This document shows positions 11,715-23,285 of a stretch of 64,000 bases of DNA, in pieces. The notes beneath the pieces were generated by a model. It was not told where the DNA came from, searched no databases, and saw nothing but the letters and a program-made list of their open reading frames with translations. The position numbers and the translations under genes were made by a program. Source of the DNA: Neodiprion pinetum (taxonomy: Eukaryota; Arthropoda; Insecta; Hymenoptera; Diprionidae). The stretch is from positions 33,223,089 through 33,287,088 of the forward strand of contig NC_060232.1 in assembly GCF_021155775.2 (NCBI RefSeq), written 5' to 3'. How positions within the stretch are numbered: position 1 is the first letter of the stretch; each line of letters opens with the position of its first letter.

Positions 11715-14051
11715 ATGAGCACGTCTCGCGTGACAAACGATAAAATACAAAAAAACGAAGCTCATTCAAAACCGACTAGTAAAAATGACAAAAAGAACGA
11801 TGTTCAAATTTTGTACGTTCAAGATACGGGTGATCCGTCTAAAACAACCCATTGTACAAGATGGAATACAGTAAGAAATCGACACCCATCTTTGCTTTTG
11901 AATCTATATTGTGGAACATTGTTTAAACATTTTTCTGACAAATTTGTATACCCGCTTTATTTCTACATTACTTACCTGCATCTACTGTTAAATACTTTTT
12001 CAAAAAATGACTACATTCACACACATCCGGTGAAAGTGATGAACGATCCGCGGATTGTAACCGCTTGGCAGCGTTACCGCTGCGGGCTCCGTCAGCGCGG
12101 TGATTTTAAATCGTCGATCCTCACATACGTATCCTATTCGTAACCAGGCGCTGGTATCGCTTGCGGATACATCCCGAACTTCAAGATCTTTCGTTACTTT
12201 CACGAACCACTTTTCGACGATTCCACCATATGCGTTCGGACTCCTTCACTCTAGTCTCCATGCTTGAAGCTTTCAACTAGGTCAGGAATAGCTTGAAATT
12301 GCTGTCGGATAGACTTTCGACTAATCGAAACGATAATATGGCGAGAAAATAGATTGCAAAAACAGATTTCAATTAACGCAATAAATAACAATCGAATCAT
12401 TTGTTTCCAATGCTTTGTTTAATAATTACGAATCTTGAATTTCTCATCCGGTTTCTAGATACGAAATCGTTAATAATTTTCTCGGATTATTCTCTGGAAT
12501 TTCTCCATACATGTGGAGAATAGCAACGTTGTTTAAACAGTCCTGTAACATTATCGACCATGACATGAAATCTGATGTGACTGATATGCTCTGTAATATC
12601 TACCATTCTGATAATGGTAAGGACAGGCTAGTTACCGACATGCATGCTGTCGCTATCAAAAGCTAGTTCCAAAATTTGATTCTATTACGATGAGGGAGCG
12701 CTAACATTCTGAGGCACATGTTTTGTAGAGACTACCACGGCAAAAATTCAGCGTGACGCCCCTTTTTAGGTGTAAAGTCGCGTTCAAGTCTTATTATTCC
12801 TCACGTCACCTAGAGATAACCAACAAATAGAAGAAGAAGTATCTGATTCTCAATTGCATATCGTTTCTAAAAGTATCCACGAATCAATGGCATCAGCACA
12901 ATTTAAAGAGACCGAATCTACACGTGATGTGACTGATGTCGATACGGACGGGACTGCAGAAAGTGAAATTGAAAAAAAAGATGATCACATTCGAATTTCT
13001 GGAGTGCAAGAAATTTTCAAACCGAGGCCATCAAATGTATGGTAAATTATACAGATTTAAAATCCTAACGACTTTAGTGGCAGTCATCTAAAATTAATTA
13101 AGTCTGTACTTCAATAGTTAAATACGTTAGGTTTAATGAATTCTTGTAGCTGCATAGACTTATAGAGATAGATTGCGCGGTCTGTGCATCGAGCTGAAGC
13201 CGTAATTAGAAAGAGCGAGCAATAGCTGGAGCCAAACCTGTCACTCTAATCGGTGACCTGGCTGAGGAAACGTATGGACTCGTACAAGTATACCTTCCTG
13301 CTTGCCTTATTTGTTTCCCCATCTGGCAGCTGCTTCCCACTCTTTCGATCGTGCAACAGGGAGGTCCAGCTCCAAGCACATAACGTGTTTATTTTACAGC
13401 TAGAAGATTTATTCCACAATGAAAATTTGACCTACGATACTACTGAGGCTAATTTGAACCTAGGAGACATTTCTGAAGATGAAGAAATTTGGGTATTCGA
13501 TATTCCCAAAACGGTGAGAAGTAACCTGCAGCTATATTAAAGGTATCAATATTTTGCCTTTCATTCTTAAATCGTTATTCATATTACGTTTCACTGCTTC
13601 GCATCAACAGATCAATCCCAAGAACTTTAAAGGACAATCGATAAAGCTTGGGAAAAAAAACAATTTTCAAGTTGGGAACGAATTGTATGAAACATGTTCA
13701 AGTGCAAGTGACAGCAAGCAGCATTTGTCTTTAGTCTTTAATACTGGTAGACGAAAGCGACCTTACAAAACAAGTAATTAATTTTGTCATCACTGATTCG
13801 TTTTTTAATATTCTCTGTTGCAAAAAATAGCTAGCTATTCTAATGGATTCTTGATATGTCTTTATATTATTCTTGCAGTTAATGTGAAACCTGCAGGCTG
13901 TGTACAAGTTCGCCAGAAACTTTCCAGCATAGTGGATATAGATTTGGTATCTCCAAAAAAGGCAAGCGTACCCTTTCCAAAGAATCTTAAACTTAGGCAC
14001 CCTCTATTTGGCCATGATTATCGCGACAAAGTTATATCTGTTGAGAAATAA
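11715..14051 (+). CDS. Probable RNA polymerase I subunit RPA34 / POLR1G-like protein
   Basis: Likely a nucleolar Pol I-associated subunit of the A34.5/CD3EAP family. Well-supported exons are about 12814-13036, 13400-13513, 13611-13773 and 13879-14051 (stop TAA), with phases 0, 0, 1 agreeing. The joined product has an acidic N-terminal part and then the family-like core: an EIWVFDIPKT strand, a following NPKNFKGQ segment, a basic RRKRPYK patch, and a C-terminal PFPKNLKLRHPLFG. In known members the order is a (E/D)LWLI-type strand, a short helix and a small beta domain. A further probable first coding exon is 11715-11870 (begins MSTSRVTNDK, strong GTAAGA donor). Its phase 0 does not fit the acceptor near 12814, so either a middle exon was missed or this exon belongs elsewhere. 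The family call rests on motif resemblance only. Confidence 0.5.
12029..12206. repeat. GC-rich hairpin element with short inverted ends
   Basis: A GC-rich island in AT-rich DNA. The ends carry inverted GTGAAAGT(G/A)A. Inside, GCAGCG-TTAC-CGCTGC forms a perfect 6-bp stem (a GTAA loop on the minus strand). It may be a MITE or tRNA-derived short element. No target-site duplication was confirmed. Confidence 0.3.
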
Positions 14052-15525
14052 ATTTGGCTGACTGGTAATTGAATGGTTTGTACCTGAAACTTAGGTTACA
14101 TGGAATTCTTCAGCAAGTGAAATTATTTGTACATATTTGGCGAGATAAAACTCGCATAAATATTGTGAGCACGAAGTGGTACATGCGTAAATAACAATAA
14201 AGTTCTGTAGATTGAATAAATAAATAAACTATTGGTGTATTTAATTTCAATAAAGTGGTGAAAATTATACTAGGAGCATCCTTACTGTATAATCGATTTT
14301 TTGTCACTTTTCATTGTACCAATACTTTATCATTTTCACCCAAAAGTCATTTGTGTTTAATCTATCATCTAAACTAATACGATGTATTAAAAATATGGCA
14401 ATGCAACATGATAAATTGTAATATCTATACGTTTAACCTTCACAGGACTTTGACATTTTTTCGACTTTTTAGTTTGAAAGTCCTAGAACTTTGCTGTCTT
14501 TTTCATCGGGTTGAATGGTGAAAAAGATGAAACTACTTTCGAGCCGATCTATCGGCTTCCGGTCCTGCAGGGGTTAAGTATGTGCTTCATAACACTGCCA
14601 ATTGTAATTCAAGCTATTTGAATCTCCCGCCATTTTCATGTCTCCTATAGGGGTGGTTCCCTGTCACGAATATACAGTATTGATAAGAAGAGACGTGAAA
14701 AGGTGGAAGGTTTTCTGGAAACGCGTAAATCCCGTGTTGAACAGAAGATCCAACAGTGTAGCAAATTTCAACAATTATTTTACAGTGACAGTCTATTGAA
14801 TGAATGGTATTTTATTTACATTGTTCCGTTCAAGAGTGAAATAAATATTTGGATTAGAGTGGTCCACTGATTGGCTAGAGGGTGAATACAAATAATCATA
14901 TACCGGGATGCTGGATGTTATAATATCGCACAGATAACTTTTTATTTTCTTATGCCAAGAAATTGAGATAGGCTGAAGAGAATATCACATGAATTGTGGA
15001 CGAATATGTCAAAACTAATGAGACTAAACCTAATTTTTAAATATTTTTCGTTAAGATTGTTTTCAAACGCGGAGGTGCAATAAACCACGAATCATTATTG
15101 TCCACACCCTTCGCTATAAGCTACGCGCAGTAAGGATATTTGACGAGAAAAAACTACCACAAATCGATTTATTTATCTCTCTAAGAACCTTATAGTATTG
15201 ACAGTCGTCATGTAAGTGTGACAAAACTGTTCCAAGACTTTATGCAGACGTTAATCAGAAGCCAGGAACTTCCGACGAACGAATAAATATATCAAAATAA
15301 ACAAGTGGTAAAGGGTTTGCGCGTTAATTAGTATAATTAACAATAACAGTCTCTGAAGAATTTATTACGTATATTTGTTTCATTGTTTTTTCCCTGGATG
15401 CAGGTTTTTTCTGAAATATTTTTAAGAATTATATTATCTATGTACACATGTACACTTAATATCGATCGTGAGGACAATAATATTGGTAAAGTGCGGGAAA
15501 ATATTGTACGGCAGTTTTAGTTACA
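14052..15525. other. Intergenic region between the RPA34-like and ARRDC genes
   Basis: Contains 3' UTR sequence with AATAAA-type signals near 14200-14260, and a small inverted-repeat element at 14437-14576 listed separately. No coding exon supported. Confidence 0.5.
14437..14576. mobile_element. MITE-like element (about 140 bp)
   Basis: Imperfect terminal inverted repeats: the left end reads TTAACCTTCACAGGAC and the right end, on the opposite strand, reads TTAACCCCTGCAGGAC. An internal palindrome GCCGAT-CT-ATCGGC lies near the right end. It has no coding capacity. Family unknown. Confidence 0.35.
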
Positions 15526-17908
15526 ATGGACCACATAAGTGAGTTCGATATTAGACTTGAAAAAGAGGCGTATTATGCTGGAGAAACGATACACGGCCAC
15601 GTCATTTTACATACAACCGAAAATTTCAAATTGAGATGTGAGTATCGTACCTGCATGTGTTTGCACTGTTTGTGAATAGCGTTTATTTCGCGCGTTCATC
15701 CGTCGTCGGCATAAGTAAACGAATCATTGTAAGTAAATTGAAATGTTTCAATTAATTCCAAATTAACAAGATTCCGGATTAAAGTGGATTTATTTCGAAG
15801 AAAATCAAATCAAAAATTTTGCGCCATTTAGGGTTGATTACCTTGGGTCTAAAAATGTTAAAATCTGGAATCAGTTTATTTTGCATAAGTTCCACGCGAA
15901 TTCCATTTTTCCACAATAATGATTTTTAAAGGGTTATAATGGCGAAAGGTGAAAACGAAACGTGCAATCTGAATTATTACTATTTGTGTATTATGACTTC
16001 ATAAAATTTTGATACTGTCTTACTCTTACATAGAATATTATGCATTTTATTTTTGTTGGAATAATTCATAGTAGAAAGTCATATCGTGCTTTAATCATTA
16101 ATATTCAACATGATAATTACAGCTATTAGGGTATCATTGCGGGGTCAGGCACACGCAGAATGGAAAGTACTCGTTAGCGGGGATCGGCGAAGCGTTAAAG
16201 ATGATCAATATTTTGTTGACGAGAGGCTGGTCATATGGGGCCAAGGTATTTCATCAACTCAATGTACATACTATCTAACGATCTTGAATATCGTGGTCAA
16301 TGAAAATATTGCAGTTGCTTCAATTGAACACTTGAAAGATCTGTAAATTTACAGATTCATCGGAAGGTCCTGTGCCAATATTACCTCGTGGGAAACATCA
16401 GTTTCCATTTAGATTCAATTTACCTGAAAGTGCCCTGCCCTGCAGTTTTGAATCTCGTACTGGCTGCATTAGATACTACATAAAAGCAACAGTTGATAGA
16501 CCTTACGCCAGTCCGCCACAGGGTTTTAAATACTTCACCTTGATCGGGCCTCACATAGACTGTATGGATGAACAATATCTGGTACTTACTGATCTTCGTT
16601 CGTTCATCGTTACATTAATAATATGAAATATTTGTTGGGATTGTACAGTTTGTCTTGAGTTTGTATCTCCAAAAACTGACTCCATAACATATCACAAAGA
16701 ACTGACAGGTGTTTCAAAAAGCCGCATGCAACATTTTTACTCTAGTTTATTTGTAATGAGCACGCTTGAATTTTTTAATCAGTGAAAATAATCTTCATAT
16801 ATTTATTCATTTAGAAACCAATGGTTGGAAATGAAATATATGCTTCCTGCTGTTTCTGCTGCACGCGTTATCCAGTAGAATTAAGTGCCCAGTTAGAAAG
16901 AAGCGCTTATGTTTGTGGAGAGAGCATCAAGTTACGCGCCGCAATGGACAACAGAGGATTAGAAAAAGCTTGGCTGAAAGTTAAATTGACACAGGTGAAG
17001 TTACATTTATTTTCCTATAATCAATATATGTTACAGCTGTTTTATTATTATAATTCTTGAAATAGCTTACTAACTTGATAATCAAATGACACTCTATAGT
17101 ACGTGGAATTTTTCATCGATCGTGGTGTTCTTGGAGCGAGTAGGGAGCAACAGAAAATGGTTTTAGAGTACAAGGGCGACCCAGTGCAACCTGGTTCAGC
17201 TATGAAATGGGACTCTGCCAAAACGATGGTTTTACCAGTATGTCCCCCAACGTTACTAGGTGTCTGCCGGCTCATTCAAATCTATTACGTTTTGAAGGTA
17301 CGGTACACTATTCCTTCTGGTATTAGAATGACAAGTCTTTTTTATCTCAAAATTCAAATCTACAAATTATAGTTAAATAAATAACTGTATTGTCAAACTA
17401 CTTGTAAGTAGAACTTTATTATTTTTACTCTGAACTACGATTAATTTCAAGTTCAATTAAACTGTTATAGGTCAGTGTGGAATTTGAAAAGGCAGGGGAA
17501 GATCTTCAGATGCATTTTCCTATAACTGTTGCAACTGTTCCATTCCGGATACCAAACAGCGTTCATCAACCACAAATAAAATATGGTACGTACCATCGAA
17601 ATTTAACAATGTTACTGACAGTATGTGGAGATAATTTACACAGTGGGAAGATATCAAAAGAGATTACCAAGCCAGAGCCATGTGCCTTCAAATTAATATA
17701 CTTGTACGTGTATAAAATAAACCTAAACATGGCTGGTATTATTGTAGAAGTTGCAGCTGAGCACGTAGAAGGAGGTTGTTACATAGGACCAGAATTTTTA
17801 CTTGGCCAGGTCTACGACGGATCGGATGTAACGCAACCTTCAGCCCTTGTTTTGTACAGACCCGTGTACGTATGCACCACAAACGACTGTAGAGGTCACG
17901 AACATTAA
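15526..17908 (+). CDS. Arrestin domain-containing protein (ARRDC3-like alpha-arrestin)
   Basis: Alpha-arrestins are adaptors that recruit HECT ubiquitin ligases to membrane proteins for endocytosis. Seven exons: 15526-15637, 16123-16245, 16355-16581, 16815-16994, 17100-17297, 17471-17585, 17757-17908. All phases agree and the sum is 1,107 nt (368 aa). The arrestin-N domain begins with the strand around YYAGETIHGHVIL and continues with LRGQAHAEWK, FPFRFNLPE and YYIKATVDRP. The linker has the cysteine cluster CCFCC typical of the family. The arrestin-C domain follows with LQMHFPITVATVP and LYRPVYV. The protein ends soon after this last strand. No PPxY motif for WW-domain ligases is visible, although most ARRDC proteins have them; a longer splice form could supply them. 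The last intron (171 nt) is open and in frame. Confidence 0.88.
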
Positions 17909-18131
17909 TAAGAGGAAACTTTTCATATATTGAAAATTTCAGGGTAATATTATGTAAATGTCGCGCAATTAAGAACTTCAAATTTTGTATTAAATCCAAA
18001 GTTCTGGACTGACTGATTTCTTATGTTTCTAGTATTGCTTTTAATAGTACTAAACTGACGAAACGACGTTTAATGTTGAAATTAAAAATACGGTAGTAAA
18101 AAATTACAAGAACAACAACAACAACAATAAA

Positions 18132-18183
<52 letters not shown>

Positions 18184-19394
18184 TCGAAAATAATAATAGT
18201 AATTACACGAACAACAATAATAGTACTAATAGTAATAAACATAATAATAATAATCGAAGGTAAATGTTACAGATTTAAATAGGAATTTGAGCTAAAACGT
18301 CTCCTGTGATTAAATAAAAAAAAAAAAATCGGATCGTTAACAAATAAGTACGATAAATATAAATCACAGAATGTTGAAAAAAATTAGCGGTACTCCGTAT
18401 CTGAAACTTGTGTTTTGTAATTGACGCACACATATCTATATATGTGTGTAAAAATTTGGAAGCACAAGTTTTAATTAGATATTACGAAGAAACTTACCAA
18501 TACTTGAGAGATAAGTACGAGATTTTTCTATACTTTGTGTTGCGATTGCATTTTTTTTTTTTTGTATTGTAAAGAGAAAGATAATCCATTGACCTCATAT
18601 TCAAATGTTCGGCTGAGATTAGCACCGCTTTTCAAGGAAATGCAATTCCCGAAGACGAAATTGGCCATTTTGAAGTCCTCGTTATACTTCGTTTGCCGGA
18701 GCAGAGCCATCGCTTATATGATCGAAAGGTACTTATGTAAAACTTAACTAGTGTTCATGCAATCGATCTGTTCACGTCAGACTTAAAAATCACAGTTTCT
18801 TACATGCGATTGCTATATTGTTCAGCTGGTGGATAAGCGTGGACGTACTTTCCAGCCAGACATTCGTAAACGAATATATTTTGTTGTAGAAGGATTATTA
18901 ATGTTGAATCGTCAAAGAAATGTATAAGGCATACATCAATGTCTGTATCTTGTAAAAACGTATCTATATAGAAAATATGTGTATTTTTTGGTGTAATTGT
19001 ATACAATTCGTTATGGTATCGGAGTGAGACTCCGGTACTGATCACTTTGGTATAATCACAATATCGTTTGAACGGAGATGTACGAACGGTTATTATACAT
19101 GAAATTCTACTTAAAGAGCTCCTCCCCGTTACATATATTTGAATAATCTGCGTACTTCTATTGCACAGGCTCAGTTCTACGTAGTAATTTGTTCATCAAA
19201 TAATAATTGTAGTATCGCTGAGATTCAATTATTTCCTACAAATCCGATTATGTTATCGCGTATGATTCGTTGGAATATTTGAATTGAAAATAATTACGAC
19301 ACTTTTATATGCGATACTTCGAACGAGCCTGTGCAAAGTGAATTCGCGGATAACTGGGAGTTACCGAATAAAATGAAGCCCTAGGGCACTACAA
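17909..19394. other. Intergenic region between convergent genes, with AAT microsatellite
   Basis: 3' flanks of the ARRDC gene (+) and the 180-aa gene (-). It contains the (AAT)n stretch listed separately. No exon supported. Confidence 0.5.
18112..18255 (+). repeat. (AAC)n/(AAT)n microsatellite
   Basis: A short run of AAC triplets passes into a long pure run of AAT triplets (about 18132-18182), followed by degenerate AAT/AGT triplets. Confidence 0.95.
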
Positions 19395-20797
19395 CTAGCA
19401 GCCATTCATACGGGGTGTGACGGGATTCTGGGGAGCTAAAGGGCCTAAGGGTGCTCGCCAGCCCGTCGAAGAGAGTCCATCCTTAGAATCGGTATTTTTT
19501 TTGAAATTGTGCACCGAATAGCGATTGTACAAGCCCCATATGCTGTTCATCAATTTGCTATTGTACTTGAGCGGTGTTAACTCGGTGCCTGAAAAAAAAT
19601 ATATAAATAGTTGCCAATGTCTGTGAAACACGAGAGATAGTTCAAAATACGAAGTGGTGCAGGAAGATTAAATAGCGAAGCGTATAAAGTTCTCTCATAC
19701 ACTTAGGCAACTCAAATTAATGTACGGATTTTTCTACACGAGGCGAGTGACGATAATTTCTGTAACAATCGTGTAGTTTATACTCACTTTGATTGATCGG
19801 CTTGGCATTAGTGTACGAGTGATAGTTCCCCTTATTCTCGTTTCCACCTTCCGTAGCGTTCATCTCTGAAATCAACCAGATTCTTTCCTTGTTTTCGCGG
19901 ATTTTTCGCGCCGCAAATACTCCCTGTGGTACAGCAGACATAATTCTCTTGCACTCTGTAAAAAATTGTATGATCAACTCATGAGATAAGGTCAACGAAA
20001 TGACAGCCGAAAATGCTTGTCCGCACATTCTCGTAATTCACTTTTTCTTCCTTTTCTTTTCTTTCTCGTATATTGTAGCAAAAGTTTAGAGATCACTGAT
20101 CAGTGGGAAATTTGAATCGTTCGGATACGGTTAGCTGTGCGACGGGCATATAATACCTCTACACAAAGCAAAACAAATCATCGAAAGTTTATTTGCACGG
20201 AGACAAGACATGTGAAGCTTGGACTGAATCAGTCGGCAGTATACTGTCTGCAATGTTTTATCAGAATGACCTGGACCCCACTGGAAGGTCGGAAGGCAAC
20301 CGTTATTCTTCCCCGCAAGCTCTTTCGCCCATTATATGATGTGGTCAACAACGTAATCTCCAAATTCATAATTCACAATCGCTAAATAAGGCGGGCTATT
20401 ATCGTCGTGATAAATACTTGAACTTACTGTCGACTCGTATATTTCTCACATCACATTAAATATCTCGGCGTAATATTTTATTTCTCGTTATATACTTAGT
20501 TATAATTCTATGCACACATCAGCTATAACGTGCAAGAGACAATAAATGAACACAAATCCATAGATACGGTATTTTTATACATCATATAATATAATATAAT
20601 ACAATATTATACTGACCAGTACAGTTTTCGAAAAGCAGTTCAGCGACTTGATCTTTTGGAGTCGTGATTTTCACGCTGACCGATTTTCGACCCACAGGAA
20701 TGAGTTCAGTCTTCCTTTTCTTATCTCCTTGAAAACTCAGTTTAATCGCTTTCAAATTCATACAGAATGACTGCAGAGGTTTCGTAGACAATATCAT
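19395..20797 (-). CDS. Unrecognised small protein, three exons, 180 aa
   Basis: Exons in reading order: 20617-20797, 19788-19955, 19395-19588. Phases are 1 and 1 and the sum is 543 nt including the stop. The ATG at 20795-20797 has an in-frame TAG two codons upstream. Acceptors are strong (TTTTTTACAG, TTTTTTTTCAG), while the first donor (GTCAGT) is weaker. The product is basic at the N-terminus (GDKKRKTELIPVGRKSV), with a middle segment rich in Asn/Lys and a C-terminus containing LNSIWGLYNRYSVHNF-like aromatic residues (read as MNSIWGLYNRY) and a Gly/Pro-rich tail (GWRAPLGPLAPQNPVTPRM). No signal peptide, membrane helix or known domain is seen. The tail loosely recalls small ciliary microtubule-inner proteins, but that is only an impression. 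Confidence 0.5.
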
Positions 20798-23285
20798 TAA
20801 CTAGCCGAGATGTACATATATTGAAAAATTGATGAAAACGTGTAGCTATAGTGTCGTAATTCCACAATCACTGTATTGTACATGTATGAAAAGTTTTAGA
20901 GCTTAACGCATGAGAATCGGTACGTTCGAATAGCGCAGATATCAAACTGGCTCGGGGTAACTCGACGCTAGCTGTTTTATAAGTTTGCGAAGACCCGGGC
21001 ATAGGAGGGATTAATCTGTGACGTTAACGTATCAACAGTCCGTGTTGCTATCATCTTGTGGATGAGGGACACTTAAGTCTTTGAAAATTGCGTACCCGTA
21101 ATATGATTAACGCGGCGAGTGAAATGCACATTGTCAACATCTCGGACGTTTGTTGCGCGATGTTAAAACTGTACGTTTTTATTTCATTCTTTTTTTTTTT
21201 TTTGGTCTAAAGAAAAAGAAAAACAAAAAGGTTCCCAGTGCGTCACTTCGATTTATGCGAAACTCTTACGCGGAACGACGTATTTAGTTTTTATTACACC
21301 GTTCCGAGCGTCATAGTTACATGTGCGTTATTATCATTGCAAATTTTCATTCGGACTCACTATCAATTCGAACGCATCCCTGGACCACTTGTGGCGAGTT
21401 CACGGAAAGTCAAGTGATAAATGTATTTTATCTTCGACGAGATAATGTACGTGTCTACAATTTCGTGAACTCACAATATTATATTATTATATGTTGTTGG
21501 GATAATTCTTTGCACCGTAAAATAATTCCCTTCGGTTTCGTGAGTGTAATTCGAGTAATTTGTATTCAAGTGCTATAATTATTTAAGTGTATACGTAAGA
21601 ATAATCTAGTACGATGCAATTGCTATCTACCATGAATTGCCACTTTAAGAAATATACACATATTTCATTTTTATCTTTGATTCTGCCTGTTATAACTGCA
21701 ATTTACAACGCTCACTCTTTGGAACGGTGCCAATCCTTGTGATCATTTGTAATAAACTGATAATAGGTGAATGCAGTCCTTGAGGTGAATTAATGTTTCA
21801 TCTGTCGTGTCATTTTCGGGTAAATCTCCGGAATAACAAATTCAAGGAATAAATATGTTGATATGATACACGATACGTATGCTACAAAAAACGTTGATAC
21901 TACAGTGTTTATCATATGTTCGTGGAACCTCTTTGGAGCAGAATATATCTACGTGAATGTTGCGTACATACCTATTGAGTAAAAATAATTGACACGTCTT
22001 TGTAATTTGCAATCGTCAGAACTGACGTGTAAGATCTGGAATTAGCCGCATTCATAAACAAGAGACTAGTTCAACGCGTTACTATATCAGTCAGTAATTA
22101 TTATATTGATATCACCGCGTGATCATCATCTGTGAATGTGCAGATTGCATAATATCGGGGTCACCAAAACCTCATTATCTATCGAGTCAAGGGTTGCTCG
22201 AAGAAAAGTAGAATCTTTGACGAATAGTGGAATACTGTGAAAAAAAAGTCCGTTCATTTTTTCAACAAAATTTCTTCGAAAGCTTTTCCCGATGTACAGT
22301 ATGATAAATTTATGTATATTCGTGAAGTGCGGAATCTGCGCGACTCATTGTCAGATTGCCCTGAATAGGCAAGTTCACGCTTTTTATCAGTAAACAACAT
22401 AACGCGTGTGTCCAGTCTGCTCATTTACGTTCGAATCATTTACCCCACTGCGAGGTTTTAATTAATATCTGCAAATTCGCGTTACTGACGATAACTTCGC
22501 CGATATCGCCCGAGTATCGGTGGGATGGTGACACAACAGTTATTACGAATCTAATTCTCGTAAACATATTTCTTTAGGGTAGTCGGAATATCGGGAATGT
22601 CACGTACGTCATAATAATGGAGTCCAAAATGGATTACGTGACTAACTGCATGTAATTCTAGCGTAATTCCTTCTGGAAAGTCTCACTAGATTCACAAATA
22701 ATTTGACGTACACTCATTTCGATCAAGTCTACAAACTTTATTCCTCTGAGATTAACTGTCGGTTTTCCGTGAAACTTCTTGCTCCGTCTCGGTTATTAAT
22801 CGCTATGGCATTATCGTGACCTCCGGAAGTGAGTGTCTTAGACTCAATTAGCTCTGACAAGCATCACTGTAACTATTTCCGCTTTCACAGATCTGAATCT
22901 AAACTATTTCCAGATGACTGTCGCGGACGCTTCCGCAGCGATAAATATTTCCCTCTTGGATAATTGGCCGACGCTCTGATTACCTGCTTTAAACTTATGG
23001 TTTAGAAATGTCGACAGATATTATTATCGTCACTCGCTACGTATATGGAGCAATAAACTTGTATGATGTTAAAAACAGCGTCGGTTTTTCGTAGACCCAA
23101 TTGATTGTACGATAAACCGATTGAATTTAAAAGTGGTAAAAAATAAATAGATACAGCGATTTGTTAACGTTTGTATACATATATGTATATATGTTTATTA
23201 ATTCAACAAAGTTTAACAATAATAAAGTTCAAGTACAAAACCATTTCATCACAGAAGTCAACAGTTGTAAATGTTTTTTTTTCTT
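20798..23285. other. Intergenic region
   Basis: AT-rich DNA with scattered CpG-containing segments. A T-run with a following GA-rich tract is at about 21190-21230, and TATA/ATAT simple sequence at about 23171-23195. I found no supported exon, RNA gene or mobile element. Confidence 0.4.
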
